64,000 nt of DNA, taken from the NCBI GenBank assembly GCA_000827205.1, contig KN832555.1, positions 2,268,248-2,332,247 on the forward strand. The letters are read 5' to 3'. The notes below the pieces were generated by a model that saw nothing but the letters and a program-made list of their open reading frames with translations, was not told the DNA's origin and searched no databases. The DNA is from Plicaturopsis crispa FD-325 SS-3. Lineage: Eukaryota > Basidiomycota > Agaricomycetes > Amylocorticiales > Amylocorticiaceae. Shown here one piece after another: positions 11,539 to 23,340 of this stretch (position 1 is its first letter; every line of letters begins with the position of its first letter). The position numbers were made by a program, and so were the translations under genes.

Positions 11539-13323
11539 ATGCACTCGTCCTTCTCCTCCTGGCCCCATTCTCCTGTAATGGCGCCCGTAAACATCGACGA
11601 TTTGGCAAAGGCTCAGGCTGACAGGCAGAAGAAACCTCGCCATCGACACAGTCCTGCTCAATTGGCCGCTCTAAATGAGCTATACGACAAAACAGAGCAT
11701 CCCTCGCTCGACCAACGCACTACTTTGGCTGAACGTCTTGGAATGTGCGCTAGTTCCTCTCTTTCGGAGTTTCACTCCGGACATGTGTTCATTTCCCTTT
11801 CACAGGGAGACAAAGACCGTCAACGCATGGTTTCAAAATAAAAGAGCCTCGTCCAAGAAACGCAATAGGGGCGGCGCACATAAGGACCTGCTAGCTATCT
11901 CCAGCACTCACGCATCGACTCCCTCTTCATCCACTTCCCATACCCCTCATTACACAGACATCGACGACTACCCTGAAGACGAGTACCCACCCCCTAGCCG
12001 ATATCCTCGCCGATCTACCTCCCTCGCCGCAACAGCTGCTGACGCCCAAGAGCAGACCTTCTACGCCGGTAACAACGACAACAAGCACCACTTTGCCGCT
12101 CAAAGCGAAGCCATGACTCGCAAAATTCGCATGCGTCCATCTGCTGAGCAGACCGACGAGCTCCGCAAACTATACAACAAAAACCCGCACCCCACAAGAG
12201 AAGAACGTGAAGAACTCGGGGAACGCATTGGGATGTAAGTTATCCCGTACGGTGTTCAAAGGTCATCAACTAAACGTCATCGCTTTTCCTCGTAGGCGCT
12301 ATCAGAGCATAACGAACTGGTTTCAGAATCAACGTAGTCTGGCTAAAAAGCGGAAGGAAGATGAGGAGGCCGCCGAGCATGAGCCGCCGACGTTTTCAGC
12401 TTTGCCCCCAGCCGCAGTACATCCCTCACTGTTGCCGCCGCCTTCTTCGCATCCCTCCTTGTCGTTGCCTGTGTCTCATAGAAAGCGCTCGCCAAGTATA
12501 TCAGCACCTCCTGCATTATTGATCCACACCCCGTCGTCTCGGAGATCAACGCCTCGCCGCAGCACAACGCCTTACAGCACTACTACATCGCTTTCGCGGC
12601 CTAGGCGCACACGGCCGGAACCCTATCAACTCGATGCACTCAAAGGACTTCTCTCCCACACATCGAATCCTTCAATCGAGGAGCGCACAGCCCTGGCGCT
12701 TGAAACCGGAATGTGAGCAATATCTCTCATTCGATAATGTCATCTATGAGCACTGACTATGTGCGGCCTCTAGGGACCTGGGAAAAGTTACCAATTGGTT
12801 CCGAAACCTTCGTCAGACCGCTCGGAAGCGAGCTAAGAAGGGCGACTACGCCGACGAGGACAGCGTCAGTGGACACGGACACAATGACTCTGCCTCGGCT
12901 TCGCGCTTCGGAACCCCTTCCTTCCATTCGTCTGCGTCTTCTTCAGCAAACGACGCTGAAGAAAGAATGGACCTGGACGAGGATGACTACGCCCTCAACG
13001 AAGGCGGACACTCAGATATCGGCAGCGAAGACGAATACCAGGAGGCTGTCACGCCGAGTCCCGAACCGTCCCCGCCTCCATCCAGCTTCTCCGTCTCATC
13101 CATAAAACACCATTCGCATCATTCCAGCACGCGCGGCGCAAGCGTCCGTGTGCTAGGCATGCTTGTTGACTCGTCGGGACTGCATCCACGTGCGGAGGTC
13201 TCCCCCCTAGGCGCAACTCACGACGAAGCCGATTTGCTCCTCCACTTCAAAGAACACGTTGTACATCAGCTTAGTAACTGTGCGTCCTCTTGTCCTTCGT
13301 CCACCTTATACAAGTCTGATTAG
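11539..13323 (+). CDS. Triple-homeodomain transcription factor
   Basis: Four exons: 11539-11744, 11806-12234, 12296-12712, 12774-13323, giving 533 residues. Homeodomains lie near residues 30-90, 172-232 and 311-371. Their recognition helices read NAWFQNKR, TNWFQNQR and TNWFRNLR, each followed by a basic run. Each homeodomain is cut by an intron inside the Met codon of (I/L)GM (AT|G, phase 2), with the three Met about 140 residues apart. Linkers are Ser/Pro/Thr-rich and the C-terminus is acidic (DLDEDDYALNE). It is probably a nuclear DNA-binding regulator. The start could also be the second ATG at 11578. An optional intron at 13279 would end the protein about 18 residues earlier. Confidence 0.88.
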
Positions 13324-14043
13324 ACATGCGTTTCAGAATCGTGGGCACAAACACGTCGTCCACCATCGTGCGGCCATCGCGCCCATCGATGAGCTGCTAC
13401 ATATAAATGTTGTCTTGACACTGTCTTCTTGTGTGGCTCTGGTCTCCCTACTTATTTCCTTTTGCATTTTCGCCCGCGACTGCCTCCTTGCTACACTGCA
13501 CGTTACCGATTTACTCCCGCCGCTAATACTCATGGCACCCTTCTCACTAACACTTCTTTCGTCTGCTATTTTATTATGACCATGCATAGTTCGGCTCGTT
13601 TGGCATCTATATTGGTTGCATATATCTTAACCCCTCCTCGTCTGTTCTCGCCTATTCTGTGACTCTCATGTAGCCTTCCGTATTCGATATTCAATATGTC
13701 TGATCTTTGCAATCTCGGTCATGTACTCAAGCTGATAGGGTGTGGTGCAGTGCCGACAAAGATCGTAACGTTTAAATTTGCGCCTACCACAAGATGGAAA
13801 GTCCAGGTACGGTCGTACCTGGTACAGACCGTTTTGAAGTCTTCGTATGATCCGGGCATCTAACTTTCAATTATCATATCGGCAAGGAGAGTGCACATAT
13901 GCGTAGTAAGCTAACTGATGTATACACCGAGTCACGAGAACGTGGCACAACGAGTCAGCATGAGGATCGCGACAGGCTTATAATGAACAGAGGGTATAGA
14001 GGGCTCTTATTTCAATTCACTATAGGCCTCCCCTTTGACTAAA
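13324..14043. other. Intergenic, pyrimidine-rich then plain
   Basis: The first half (13400-13680) is C/T-rich and probably 3' UTR. The second half holds no recognisable gene and serves as promoter for the PhzF-like gene. Confidence 0.45.
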
Positions 14044-14991
14044 ATGCCTCCAACAGCCGTGCCTTTCGCCATGGTCAACGCCTTTACCGAGGACTGGCGT
14101 GGCGGTAACCCCGCCGCCATCGTGTTCCTGTCGCAGGCGCAGGAGCTTGACGATGCAGCGCTGCAGGCGATCGCGCGGAACATGCACCAGACCATGACCA
14201 CGTTCGTCTGGCTCCCTCCACCCTCGACCGCGTCCTCGGAGCAAAATTCGGCCACGTTTGCGGTCCGGTGGTTCACAGTCGAGAAGGAGGTACCCATCTG
14301 TGGGCACGGCTCGCTCGCCGCGGCCGCGGCCTTGTTCGCAGACCCGCAGCTAGTCGGAGAGCATGTCACTGCCATACACTTCGCAGCCGCAAGCCTCGAG
14401 AAGCCACTGAGCGTCCGGAAGGCAGGGACCTGGCTGGAGCTAACGTTGCCGTTGGTGAGCATCGAGGAGGTGACCGGGCTCGAGAGAGAAAAGATCCAAG
14501 GCGCTGTCGCAGATGCCTTTGGACGGGATGTGGCGATCAGCTACGCAGCAAAGGGCGGCAAGGGATTCGAAACATACCTCATGATTGAGCTGGACCCGAA
14601 GGAGGACCTTGAGGGCTCGGAAATAAATACAAATGCATGGGTAAGATTGTCCCTCGTTTATGGCATAGGCCGCTAACGTTGAGAGCGGTTACAGACGCAG
14701 ACTGCACCCAGTACCACAAACATCTTGACCACAGCATCGCCTGACACCGCGCACGCGTTCGTGTCTCGGATGTTCGCACCGCTCACGGGGATTCCGGAAG
14801 ACCATGTATGCGGCTCTGCCCACAGCTTGCTAGGACCGTACTGGGCGCGAAAGCTAGGCTTAGGGGAGCAGGAGATGAGTGCGCAACAGGTTAGCAAACG
14901 GGGCGGACATCTCAAAGTTGTCTGTGATGCGGGCAAAGTCTTGTTGAAGGGACAATCGGTAGTCACCGCGAGGGGGGAGATTTTCGTGTGA
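14044..14991 (+). CDS. PhzF-family (phenazine biosynthesis-like) protein
   Basis: Two exons, 14044-14640 and 14695-14991, 297 residues, the usual family length. Seen: the N-half motifs VNAFTEDWRGGNPAAIV and CGHGSLAAAA, and the C-half motifs DHVCGSAHSLLGPYWARKLG and KRGGHLKV. These define the two-domain diaminopimelate-epimerase-like fold. The family includes the phenazine isomerase PhzF and yeast Yhi9, most members having no known substrate. The strand that normally carries the catalytic Glu (SET in many homologues) reads HQTMTTF, with Met51 in its place. No other phenazine gene is nearby, so the name describes fold, not pathway. Confidence 0.9.
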
Positions 14992-16321
14992 GGGAAAGGT
15001 CCTGGCCGTACTTGAAGGATTCCACGCGTAGGCTGGAAAGCTGTGGACTGATAATAGTACAGCACACGATCGATTGAGAAGGCGTGAGTAGCTGCGCAGA
15101 AGGCAATGAAACACGTATCGTTTAGCGTCTAAAACATAGAACATCTTCCAAATTGTGCGACAGTCCCGTCGCGATTGCCACGTCCACGAGAAAGCCATCC
15201 ATGGGACCGTCGCGAGGGGCCATGTTTGCAGCCTAGATAGTCCGGAGACGTCCGTCACGCAAAGAGTGGTCGGCTCCAATCCCGCTTACATCCTCGGGGC
15301 TGATGTCGAGATATCATTCTCGATAAGTTCGTAAATAATGTGGGGTAACGCCAAAAACGTGCTCTGTAGGACTCACAAGTGCAGCAACGCTTCGGATCAT
15401 CCGCCGTGGTCGTGCCGACCTCGCGTGAACGGATCCTCGCATTGGCGCGACAACTGAGTACGGAGCATTCATTTCTTCGATCGATTGGCTGGAGAACAAT
15501 AAATTTGGAGTCATACCGCGCACCAGGAAGAAAGGGCACGACTGAATTATGTACGCCTCGCATGATATGATCGTCAGCATGCTGTTTCAGCACACAGCAG
15601 CCGAGGCTAGAGGACGTACGTTTAGACTGAAGGCCTAATTGTTGACCAACCACTGTAGCAGTATGGCACTAATTTGAATATGGCACAGCGAACGCGCATT
15701 GCACGCCTCCATAACGGGGTTACGATCTTGTGCGAGTTAGAAACAAGGCGCTGCTGTAGGAATCATTATTAGCAGCTCCAGCTCCACGGCGTGCCGTTCT
15801 TTCGAGAAATTTAACGTTGGCTAGTAGCCGCAAATTGCCGGCGCCGCTGTTCGTCGGTGTTCGTCATTCAGTACTGGAGCAAAACGAGGGTGGTGAGTGC
15901 ACCTTCATTGCCTATCTGTCCTATGCGCGAAGTAGCACTGCGCCCTGTGTACATCCCAGGGAAATCCTGCCATGAAAGACAGAGGCAAGAAACAAATTTA
16001 GAGAGGCGTTTACGACAACGCACGTGGAAGAAGAGTTGTAGGATTCCCGGGCGACGGATGTGCTTTATACGCGCCGAAGGAGCCATCCCGACACTGAACG
16101 GCCCCATGATCCGAGACCCTTACCCTCGTTTACGGTTCACCCACTCGTAATTTCGTTATATACCCTTATCACTCGTCCTGCGTTTTGCTTACCTTTTACC
16201 ACCCACAGCCCATCTCATTTTAATCCGTGCCCCAGGGCTACCAGCGTTTCCCCCTACTTCCCCCTCCATCTACAAGAGAACTACGCCGAACTCTTGTATT
16301 TGCGGTCGATAAATCGCGGAC
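14992..16321. other. Intergenic
   Basis: About 1.3 kb without a supported gene. Scattered frames of 60-140 codons on both strands have no recognisable motif. A TATA-like TTATATACCC at about 16155 could serve the small ORF starting at 16322. Confidence 0.45.
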
Positions 16322-16549
16322 ATGCTCTCAAATCCTCAGCAGCCCACACCAGCTGCCATGCCTATGCGCGAAAGTGCACCCGGTCAACCTGATCCCTTCG
16401 TGGTGTACTCACGCTCGCTCCACGACTATACTTTGCGGCTTTGGACGGAGTCAAGGCGATTGGCGGAGGAAAAAGCCCGGGCGAAAGCTGCGAAGCGGGA
16501 GGAAGATGCGAAGAAGAAGGCCCAGCAGGCGAAAGCCAGCAAGCCTTAA
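16322..16549 (+). CDS. Small conserved-looking protein, function unknown
   Basis: Uninterrupted 75-residue frame. The N-terminus is Pro/Gln-rich (MLSNPQQPTPAAMP). The centre, FVVYSRSLHDYTLRLWTES, is followed by a strongly charged Ala/Lys/Glu helix (EEKARAKAAKREEDAKKKA). It has no signal peptide or membrane segment. The protein-like centre and the helical tail suggest a real gene. I do not recognise the family. It might instead be the last exon of a longer gene, but no upstream exon is visible. Confidence 0.55.
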   Translation: MLSNPQQPTPAAMPMRESAPGQPDPFVVYSRSLHDYTLRLWTESRRLAEEKARAKAAKREEDAKKKAQQAKASKP

Positions 16550-17546
16550 AACACATTAATTACGCCGGCAACGGCGGTTGATCTGCTGCTGCCCCGCGAC
16601 TATATTTTGCGGCGAGACCACGGTCGGTATGGCTTTTGTGCATCGTTTTTGCGCCGCATATCTGACTCTACGGGTTCCCTTAGTGCTCTACTCGCCTGCG
16701 ATAACCAACTTGATTGCATTTAATTTCGGCCCTGCCGCCCATATACCCCCATCTCACGGTGTATCCTGTATTGCTATTTACGAGTCCTTCGCCGCGTCTC
16801 ATTCTCGCATGTCTCCGCTCCATCTGCCCGTCTAATCATCGTGCGCTATCGCCCCATCTATTTCTTGCCCACAGACTACCTATCATACATATTTGCCTTC
16901 CTCTATATCCTCTCCATGCTACCCTGTCTTGCCCATTGCACTGGTCTGCTCTCAATTGTACTCGCCAGTCACAAGTCCTTGCACATGATCTATATGCACC
17001 AGAATAAAAAAACACGATTTCGTCATACTTTCCTTCCTTGCCCGATCAGCGTTTCAACGGAGTCGGTACCTGTCGCCATCAACTTTCGAGACGACGACGA
17101 CCCCCGGGGACCTGAACGCAGTCGGCAGGCGCAAGACGATCCGAGACCGAGACGTCGACTCGGGTGTAAATCCTGTCTCTTGCAATATCGTCATGATATC
17201 CATGTCCTTCACTGCCCTTCAGTGCATGCCTACTTTGCTCAAACGATTCAAAGTGTGAACGCTTTGCTTTCTTTAGCGGCTGGCCAGCATATACTGTAGT
17301 CCACAGTGGAAAGATGCATCATGGGATAATCAGGATCGCTGCCGCCCGTCACTGGTAAGCAGACACGACGAGTCCCGGGCTGATCATCAAATTCAGACTT
17401 GCTACTTTTCAATTCATCCCCATTTGCCGCGTCTGTTAAAGTTGAATCACGCATCTCGTCCTCCAGTTTTGCCATTGTTCAGCTGAGCTTGAGGCTAGCG
17501 TTTCTTTCTGACCGGCAGTACAGACTGCGGGCGCAACGCGTCAACG
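16550..17546. other. Intergenic
   Basis: About 1 kb. From 16700 to 17030 the strand is pyrimidine-rich with ATAT patches. No gene is supported. Confidence 0.45.
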
Positions 17547-20500
17547 ATGCGCATCTTCTCCATCCCATCAACCATAGTTCTGGCCTGTGCTGCGCGAGGT
17601 ATTGCAGCAGTTACTGTGTCATCGAGTGCCAGCGAAAACGGCATTCAACCGTCGACATATACCGTGCCAGGCGCTTTCCCGACCTCGGCATACGACAAGT
17701 ACTACAACTCGCCCACCGCAACAGACGCGCAGGTCCAGCCAGTCATTTCCGACCCTGTTTCGGTGCGTCGTGTCGTCATTGATTGTGATTCGTACGCGAC
17801 ATAATGCGTAGTACCCCGTTGACAGCATAAAACATATCCGCTCGCTTTGACTAACCCTGATGCTATACCCTCAGTGAGTGCGATGCGATGCTCGGTGGAT
17901 GTCCCGCTTTCATCTGACGCGTCGCATAGAATAATACAGTCGACGTGCACCCCCTCCCTCCTGTTGCGTCGTCGTCTCGGCTGCTCTCACAAGCAGCCGC
18001 CCAAATCGTGTCTATCGCCACCAACCCTATATTCGGGAACAACACGTGTGCGCAATGTCAGGCGGCATTGGAAGTTGCGAAATTCCTAGCCCTTGCGGCA
18101 CCGCATGAGGGACCTGCGCTAATCGTGCAGATGTGTGAACATTTCGCGTTCTCGTCCAGCTGCGCAACTACGTATGGGCCGTTGGGGCTCGGAAATATAT
18201 TGACTCAGGTTATATCCAATGCGGACGCTGGCGGCTATGACGGGCAGGTAATGTCTTCGGGCGTGCTGATAATGTGGGGCGCTTCGTTAACATTCTGCTT
18301 GCAGAACCTATGCTACAACTTCATAAAGAAGTGTCCCCGCCCGGCAACCTCGCCTCTGAATTTGACGAGCTGGTTCGCCAAGCCCAAACCTGATCCTCTG
18401 CCGGCTCCTCCGAAGCGAAGTGGAAAGCGCGTTAAAGTGCTTCACCTCTCGGATATCCACTTGGATCCTCGTAAGTGCCCTTCGTGATATATCTGCGCTA
18501 TAACACCTGATATTCCTGGTTGTGGGAATGGAGGTTATGCAACTGGTGCAGAAGCGAACTGTACCTCTGGCCTGTGTTGCCGTTCGAACAACTTCAATAA
18601 GCTGAGTCCGAATGAGACGTTGCTTGCCGCCCCTCGATTCGGCTCTTTTCTCTGGTATGTTCAGATTTCGAAGTTTGTAATGTATGCTCAGCAGGCTCCT
18701 GTCCAGTGACTCGCCGCTCTCACTAGTGATGTCTGCGCTGGAGGCGATACCTACGCTCACGGGGACGAAGGATCAAGGCTTCGCTTGGACGCTCTACACA
18801 GGTGACCTGCTGGCCCATGAGCCTGACAATCAAAATTCAAGGTAGAATGTCCTCCTTCAAACTGAGTAAGCGCCGCCATGGCTGACCCTGACATAAAGAG
18901 ATTTAGTGACATACACCGAGGTACGAACGAGCGGTGGCGTCCGGTTTTATAATAGTTCACTAATAATTTCGCCTCAGACTGCCCTGTACAACCTCTTTAA
19001 AAGCGTCCTGGGCTCTGGACCGGTATACACTGTCCTAGGGAACCATGATAGCTACAATCAGTTTGTGCCATTGCTGAATACAGTCTTACGACAAACTGAT
19101 CGTTGTCACCATACAGAGCTCAGGATGCGTCTCACTCACTCGGTGAGAAACTAGGACAGCAGTTCAGCTGGTAAGCGTCTGTCCTTCTCATTGACACATA
19201 GTGCCCATCACCATCGTTTCCAGGAACTACGATCATCTTGCATCACTCTGGAAGCACGAGGATTGGCTCCCAGAAGCTGCCGTAGACCTTGCCCGTGCAC
19301 ATTATGGCGCGTACATGGTCAAGCGTGTCGACGGCCTGAGAATTATTACACTAAACACCGATTTGTGTGAGTCCAAGTCTTTAACGCTGTCCTCTCAATG
19401 TTGACGTGTTTCCGTGGCTATCAGGGTACCGGTAAGAGCGATCCTCTGGCGCTTATACAACAATACCTAACCTACTTGTGAAGTGCCAATTACTTCAATT
19501 ATATCAACATGACAGACCCCGATGTCTCCGGCATGCTGAGGTTCGTGACTGATGAGCTGCAGGATGCCGAGGACGCAGGCGACCGAGGTAAGCAAGGTCG
19601 TAGATTGCTTCAGACCCGGTACTGACAAAGAGATGTTGCAGTCTGGATTTTGGTCAGTGTTTTGACTAAAATGCCATGAATATTACTCGCTATAACCGGC
19701 TCTCTAGGGTCACGTATTGTCAGGATGGGATGGCACCAATCCCTTGCTGAACCCGTCAAATCTATGTAAGTTTTCAAGGGTATTCTTCAACATGCTTTGC
19801 AACTCATCACTCCGACAGTCTACCAAATGTAAAGGTCTTGATCTACCGGCCTATATCGCGTATTCACCAGCTCCAACAGTGTCGATCGCTTCTCCCATAT
19901 TATTGCCAGTATGTATCCATCAAATTTTTCTGTGTATTCTTGTCCTTACGGCATTAATAGATTTGTTCTGGGCACATACACACGAGGACCAAGTTTCGGT
20001 GAGTGAGATAGCATCTATAGCGTTGCTAGTGTCCTAAAGATGTTGTAGGTGTACTACGCCAACAATGCTACAAACATCAGCGCCGAGTCCGCGGGCGCTG
20101 TTGGCTGGGTAGAGTCCATGTTTCGCTTGTTTGTATGACATAGCGCTGACCCAAATGTGCATTGCGCAGATCGGACCCTCAATCACACCGACATCCAACG
20201 TGAACTCCGGATTTCGTGTCTACGAAATCGATTCGGCGGTTTGTCACGTCATCCTCTCCAGTTTCGGAGCCGCTGATCTTAGCACTGTTTTTGGCGCAGA
20301 CCTTTGAGATCATGGACGCCCACACGTACGTGACCCGTCTTCCTACCATGAGCAAAAACTTTGTATGACTTAAACGCCGATGGATTGTGTAGATGGAAGA
20401 GTGATGTCAGCGCTTTCCCAAGTCTTGATTCCCAGACAGCAGCCGGCCCGACGTATGCTTATGAATACAGCACTCGTGAGGCCTACGGCGGCAACGTCAC

Positions 20501-20864
20501 GGGCTGGAGCGAAAGCGATCCATTGAATGCGACATGGTGGCATCATGTCACGGAAGGTGCGTTATTCTAGCACGGATATCTATTCGCAGCCATTAATGAT
20601 TTTCAAATTCATCAATCAGCCATGGTCGCCGATCCATCTCTCGTAACGGTACGTTCTTCACGCATCAGCTCCTCGCGGGGATCTCACGTTTCTTTCTCTC
20701 TACAGAAATTCCATGCGTACCAGGGCAAGAGCTCCGTTCGCACGGCCGCATGCAATGCAACCTGCATCGAAGCGAAGATATGCTACATTCGCAGTGGTTC
20801 GGCCCCGCTTGGGATACAGAACTGCATACCCGGTTACGGCTCTGTGCAGGGCCTCTATGACTGA
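17547..20864 (+). CDS. Secreted acid-sphingomyelinase-like phosphodiesterase
   Basis: I resolve 23 exons totalling 690 codons (689 residues), all junctions in frame. The main ones are 17547-17762, 17826-17873, 17930-18247, 18305-18470, 18534-18654, 18707-18841, 18978-19060, 19224-19366, 19484-19587, 20393-20556 and 20706-20864. Order of parts: signal peptide (about 20 residues ending GIAAV), a saposin-like Cys-rich segment ([13 protein letters not shown]) and a calcineurin-like metallophosphatase with SDIHLDP, TGDLLAHE, GNHDSYNQ, GHVLSGWDG and AHTHED, which supply the two-zinc ligands. A C-terminal Cys-containing tail follows. Family members cleave sphingomyelin or related phosphodiesters outside the cell or in the vacuole. 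Three exons are only 7, 11 and 10 nt (19425-19431, 19642-19652, 19819-19828). Confidence 0.93.
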
Positions 20865-22271
20865 GTGTACGTAGAACTCAGTTATCTATCGGCGCCCACG
20901 TTCCTTCGCCTTGGGCGTATCTATAGACGAACCACAGGATCTTCCACTATAATCCAATGACTTCGATCCCCAACGAAACCCCCATTTCTTCATCCGTCAA
21001 GTGCGCTGTCTCACACTTTGCGAGACCTTCCGAGACTTCATGACGTAGTGTTCCTCTATCTGCTAATTCTCTGCGTACTGTGTCTTGAGAACTTCTCCTA
21101 TTTTCTTCTAGCTCCCGAAACGAGAACTTGTACACATGCGCCTACATGCGCTCTCTGAGAAGGCATGAGAAGTGCCAGCTGTCGTAAATTAAGGTTTGGT
21201 TGCCATATTAGGAAGGTAGTAATCGAGACACCGCTTGCACTCCGAGGCCGTCCCGTCGAAAGGGACTGCTCACCGATAAAGATCGGCACCAGCAGACAGT
21301 TATCGCGAGCATGTAGACCGGCAAACAATGATTAATGACTTTTGACGGTTCCGTTGCTCAAGACCTTGCACATAGCATATGTCATATTTGAGCGATTGAT
21401 GACCGTAGAGACGACCAACAGCAGCAAAATCGAATCATAGATGGTGTGTATTGCGATATCAGAGGTGTACTCTAAAGAAGCCAGCGACAACGCAAATGAA
21501 CTAGGAGACAGCAAAGGAAGTCGTGAAGGGCATGGCAAAGTTCGTAAATCCTGTGAATCCTGTCTACCCCCTTACCGTGACGGAGGTTATGCGATACGCT
21601 CGCAAGATTCCCTACGCAGCCACTCGTCCGCGAGCTAGCTCATGATTACTTCGCGCAACGTTGACCTCTCCGAACCTGTTCGCCCTCGAAAGGACCCGAC
21701 TGCGTGCAAGTGGATCTAGATCTTGGGGGAAGATGTGAGGATGATGGGTCGTCACGGAGGAGGGGCTGGAGAGCGCGATATGGATAGAAGTGGAAGGTGT
21801 GTAACGGTAACCCGGGGATGAGAAGTGAGCCAGTCAGTATGTCACGGTGGGCGCATATAATAGTGGTGGCGCAGAATTTGACGAGTGGCAGGAAACGGAA
21901 GCGTGTGTGCCGAACAGGAAGTGATGTTATCGCAGGCTAGCATAGGGTGGGCATGGTTGGAGCGCGGGATGATTGGTGGGATTGGTGGAGGGGCGAGCGA
22001 CGTCCTGACGAGATTCGACCGAGATGAGAACGACTGTCATCGGGAGCAAAATACCGAGCTGCTACACGGCCCTGCAGCTCTACCACTCGGCGTACTCTGA
22101 CCGCTTAAATCACCTGCTCACATTGCCCGCACATTCAGCTGTGATGTGATGGCCAGACCTCGCAGACTCGAGGTCCTCGGGCCAGCGCTGCATCCCACGA
22201 CACACCCTCAAGGCATGGACGAGCTCTCAAGGCGGAATGACTGGTGGAGACCAAGCAATGCTCATAGTCTT
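20865..22271. other. Intergenic between convergent genes
   Basis: The phosphodiesterase (+) and the second CK1 (-) both end towards this 1.4-kb gap. I see no gene in it. Short frames have no family resemblance. Confidence 0.5.
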
Positions 22272-23340
22272 TCACTCCTGTTCCTCCTTCGGGTGGTGCT
22301 TAGGTGCAGCGCCAGAGTCGTCTACGGCGCCACGCCGAATACTCCAGTCGAAGACGTAGTCATATTGGTATCCTTCGCGCACAAAGAGGTCGCGGAACAG
22401 CTTTCGCAGGTACGAGTAGTCCGGTTTGTCGTCGAAGTGAAGGGCGCGGGCATAGTTAAGGAAGATGGCGAATTCGTTGGGGAAGCCATGGCAGAGGAGA
22501 CTAATCGGCGTTGTCATCTTCTTATCCATGATGCGGTCGTACTTCTGCTTCTTGGTGGTGGCCTTTAAACCTTGCCACGGGAGGGCGCCGCGAAGGAAGT
22601 ACATCAGCACGTAGGCGAGAGACTCCACGTCGTCGCGACGGGATTGCTCGACGCCCAAGTGGGTGTTTATGGACGTGTAGCGGGCGGTGCCAGTCAAGTT
22701 CTTGTTCTCCCTGTAAGGGATGTGCATATGCGTCTTCGAGTCACGGTATTTCTTCGCGAGACCGAAATCGATCACGTTGACCTGGTTTCCTCGCTTGCCG
22801 ATGCCCATGAGGAAGTTGTCTGGCTTGATGTCGCGGTGGATGAAGTTGCGGGAGTGGATGTACTCGAGACGGGAGATCTGGAGCGATTGGTCAGTGTTGC
22901 TACACATAATTTCTATCTACTGACACACTCACGAGTTGATCGGCGAGCAGGAGGACGGTTTTCAAGCTGAAACTCCGATTACAGAAATTAAACAGGTCCT
23001 CAAGAGAGGGCCCGAGAAGATCCATGACCATGGCGCTGTAGTCACATTCTGTGCCGAACCATCTGACGAAGGGCACACCAACGCCGCCAGAAAGAGTCTT
23101 GTAGACTCTCGATTCGTACTCGAGCTGGGGGTGCTTAGCCTTCAGAGACTCGAGCTTTATGGCGACCTCCTCGCCAGAGATGATGTTTATGCCGAGGTAG
23201 ATGTCGCCTGCCCTCCGCACCGTCAGCGCACATAACGGTGAAGTGATCGATAACAAGTACTCACCGAAAGAGCCGGATCCTATCTTCTTTCCGAGCCTGT
23301 ATTTGCCGCCGACACGGAGGTCCAACCGGTTGTCGGCCAT
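22272..23340 (-). CDS. Casein kinase I, copy B
   Basis: Three exons: 23340-23265, 23207-22933, 22877-22272, giving 318 residues. It carries [27 protein letters not shown] and [10 protein letters not shown] like copy A at 2687-3943. The two are near-identical through the kinase domain, differing at scattered residues (KYRDSK against KFRDPK, HFDDKP against RFDDKP). Both early introns are at identical positions. It stops at PKEEQE and lacks the last intron and the basic Gln-rich tail of copy A. It is probably an active CK1 with different localisation. The two copies are in opposite orientation about 18 kb apart. Upstream it shares a 1.6-kb divergent spacer with chitin synthase. Confidence 0.94.

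Noticed and set aside
11539-13323. Mating-type A (HD) locus
   Set aside because: No HD1/HD2 divergent pair and no mitochondrial intermediate peptidase neighbour; three homeodomains in one gene do not fit.
14044-14991. Phenazine biosynthesis cluster
   Set aside because: Only a PhzF-fold protein is present; neighbours are unrelated and the catalytic Glu is missing.
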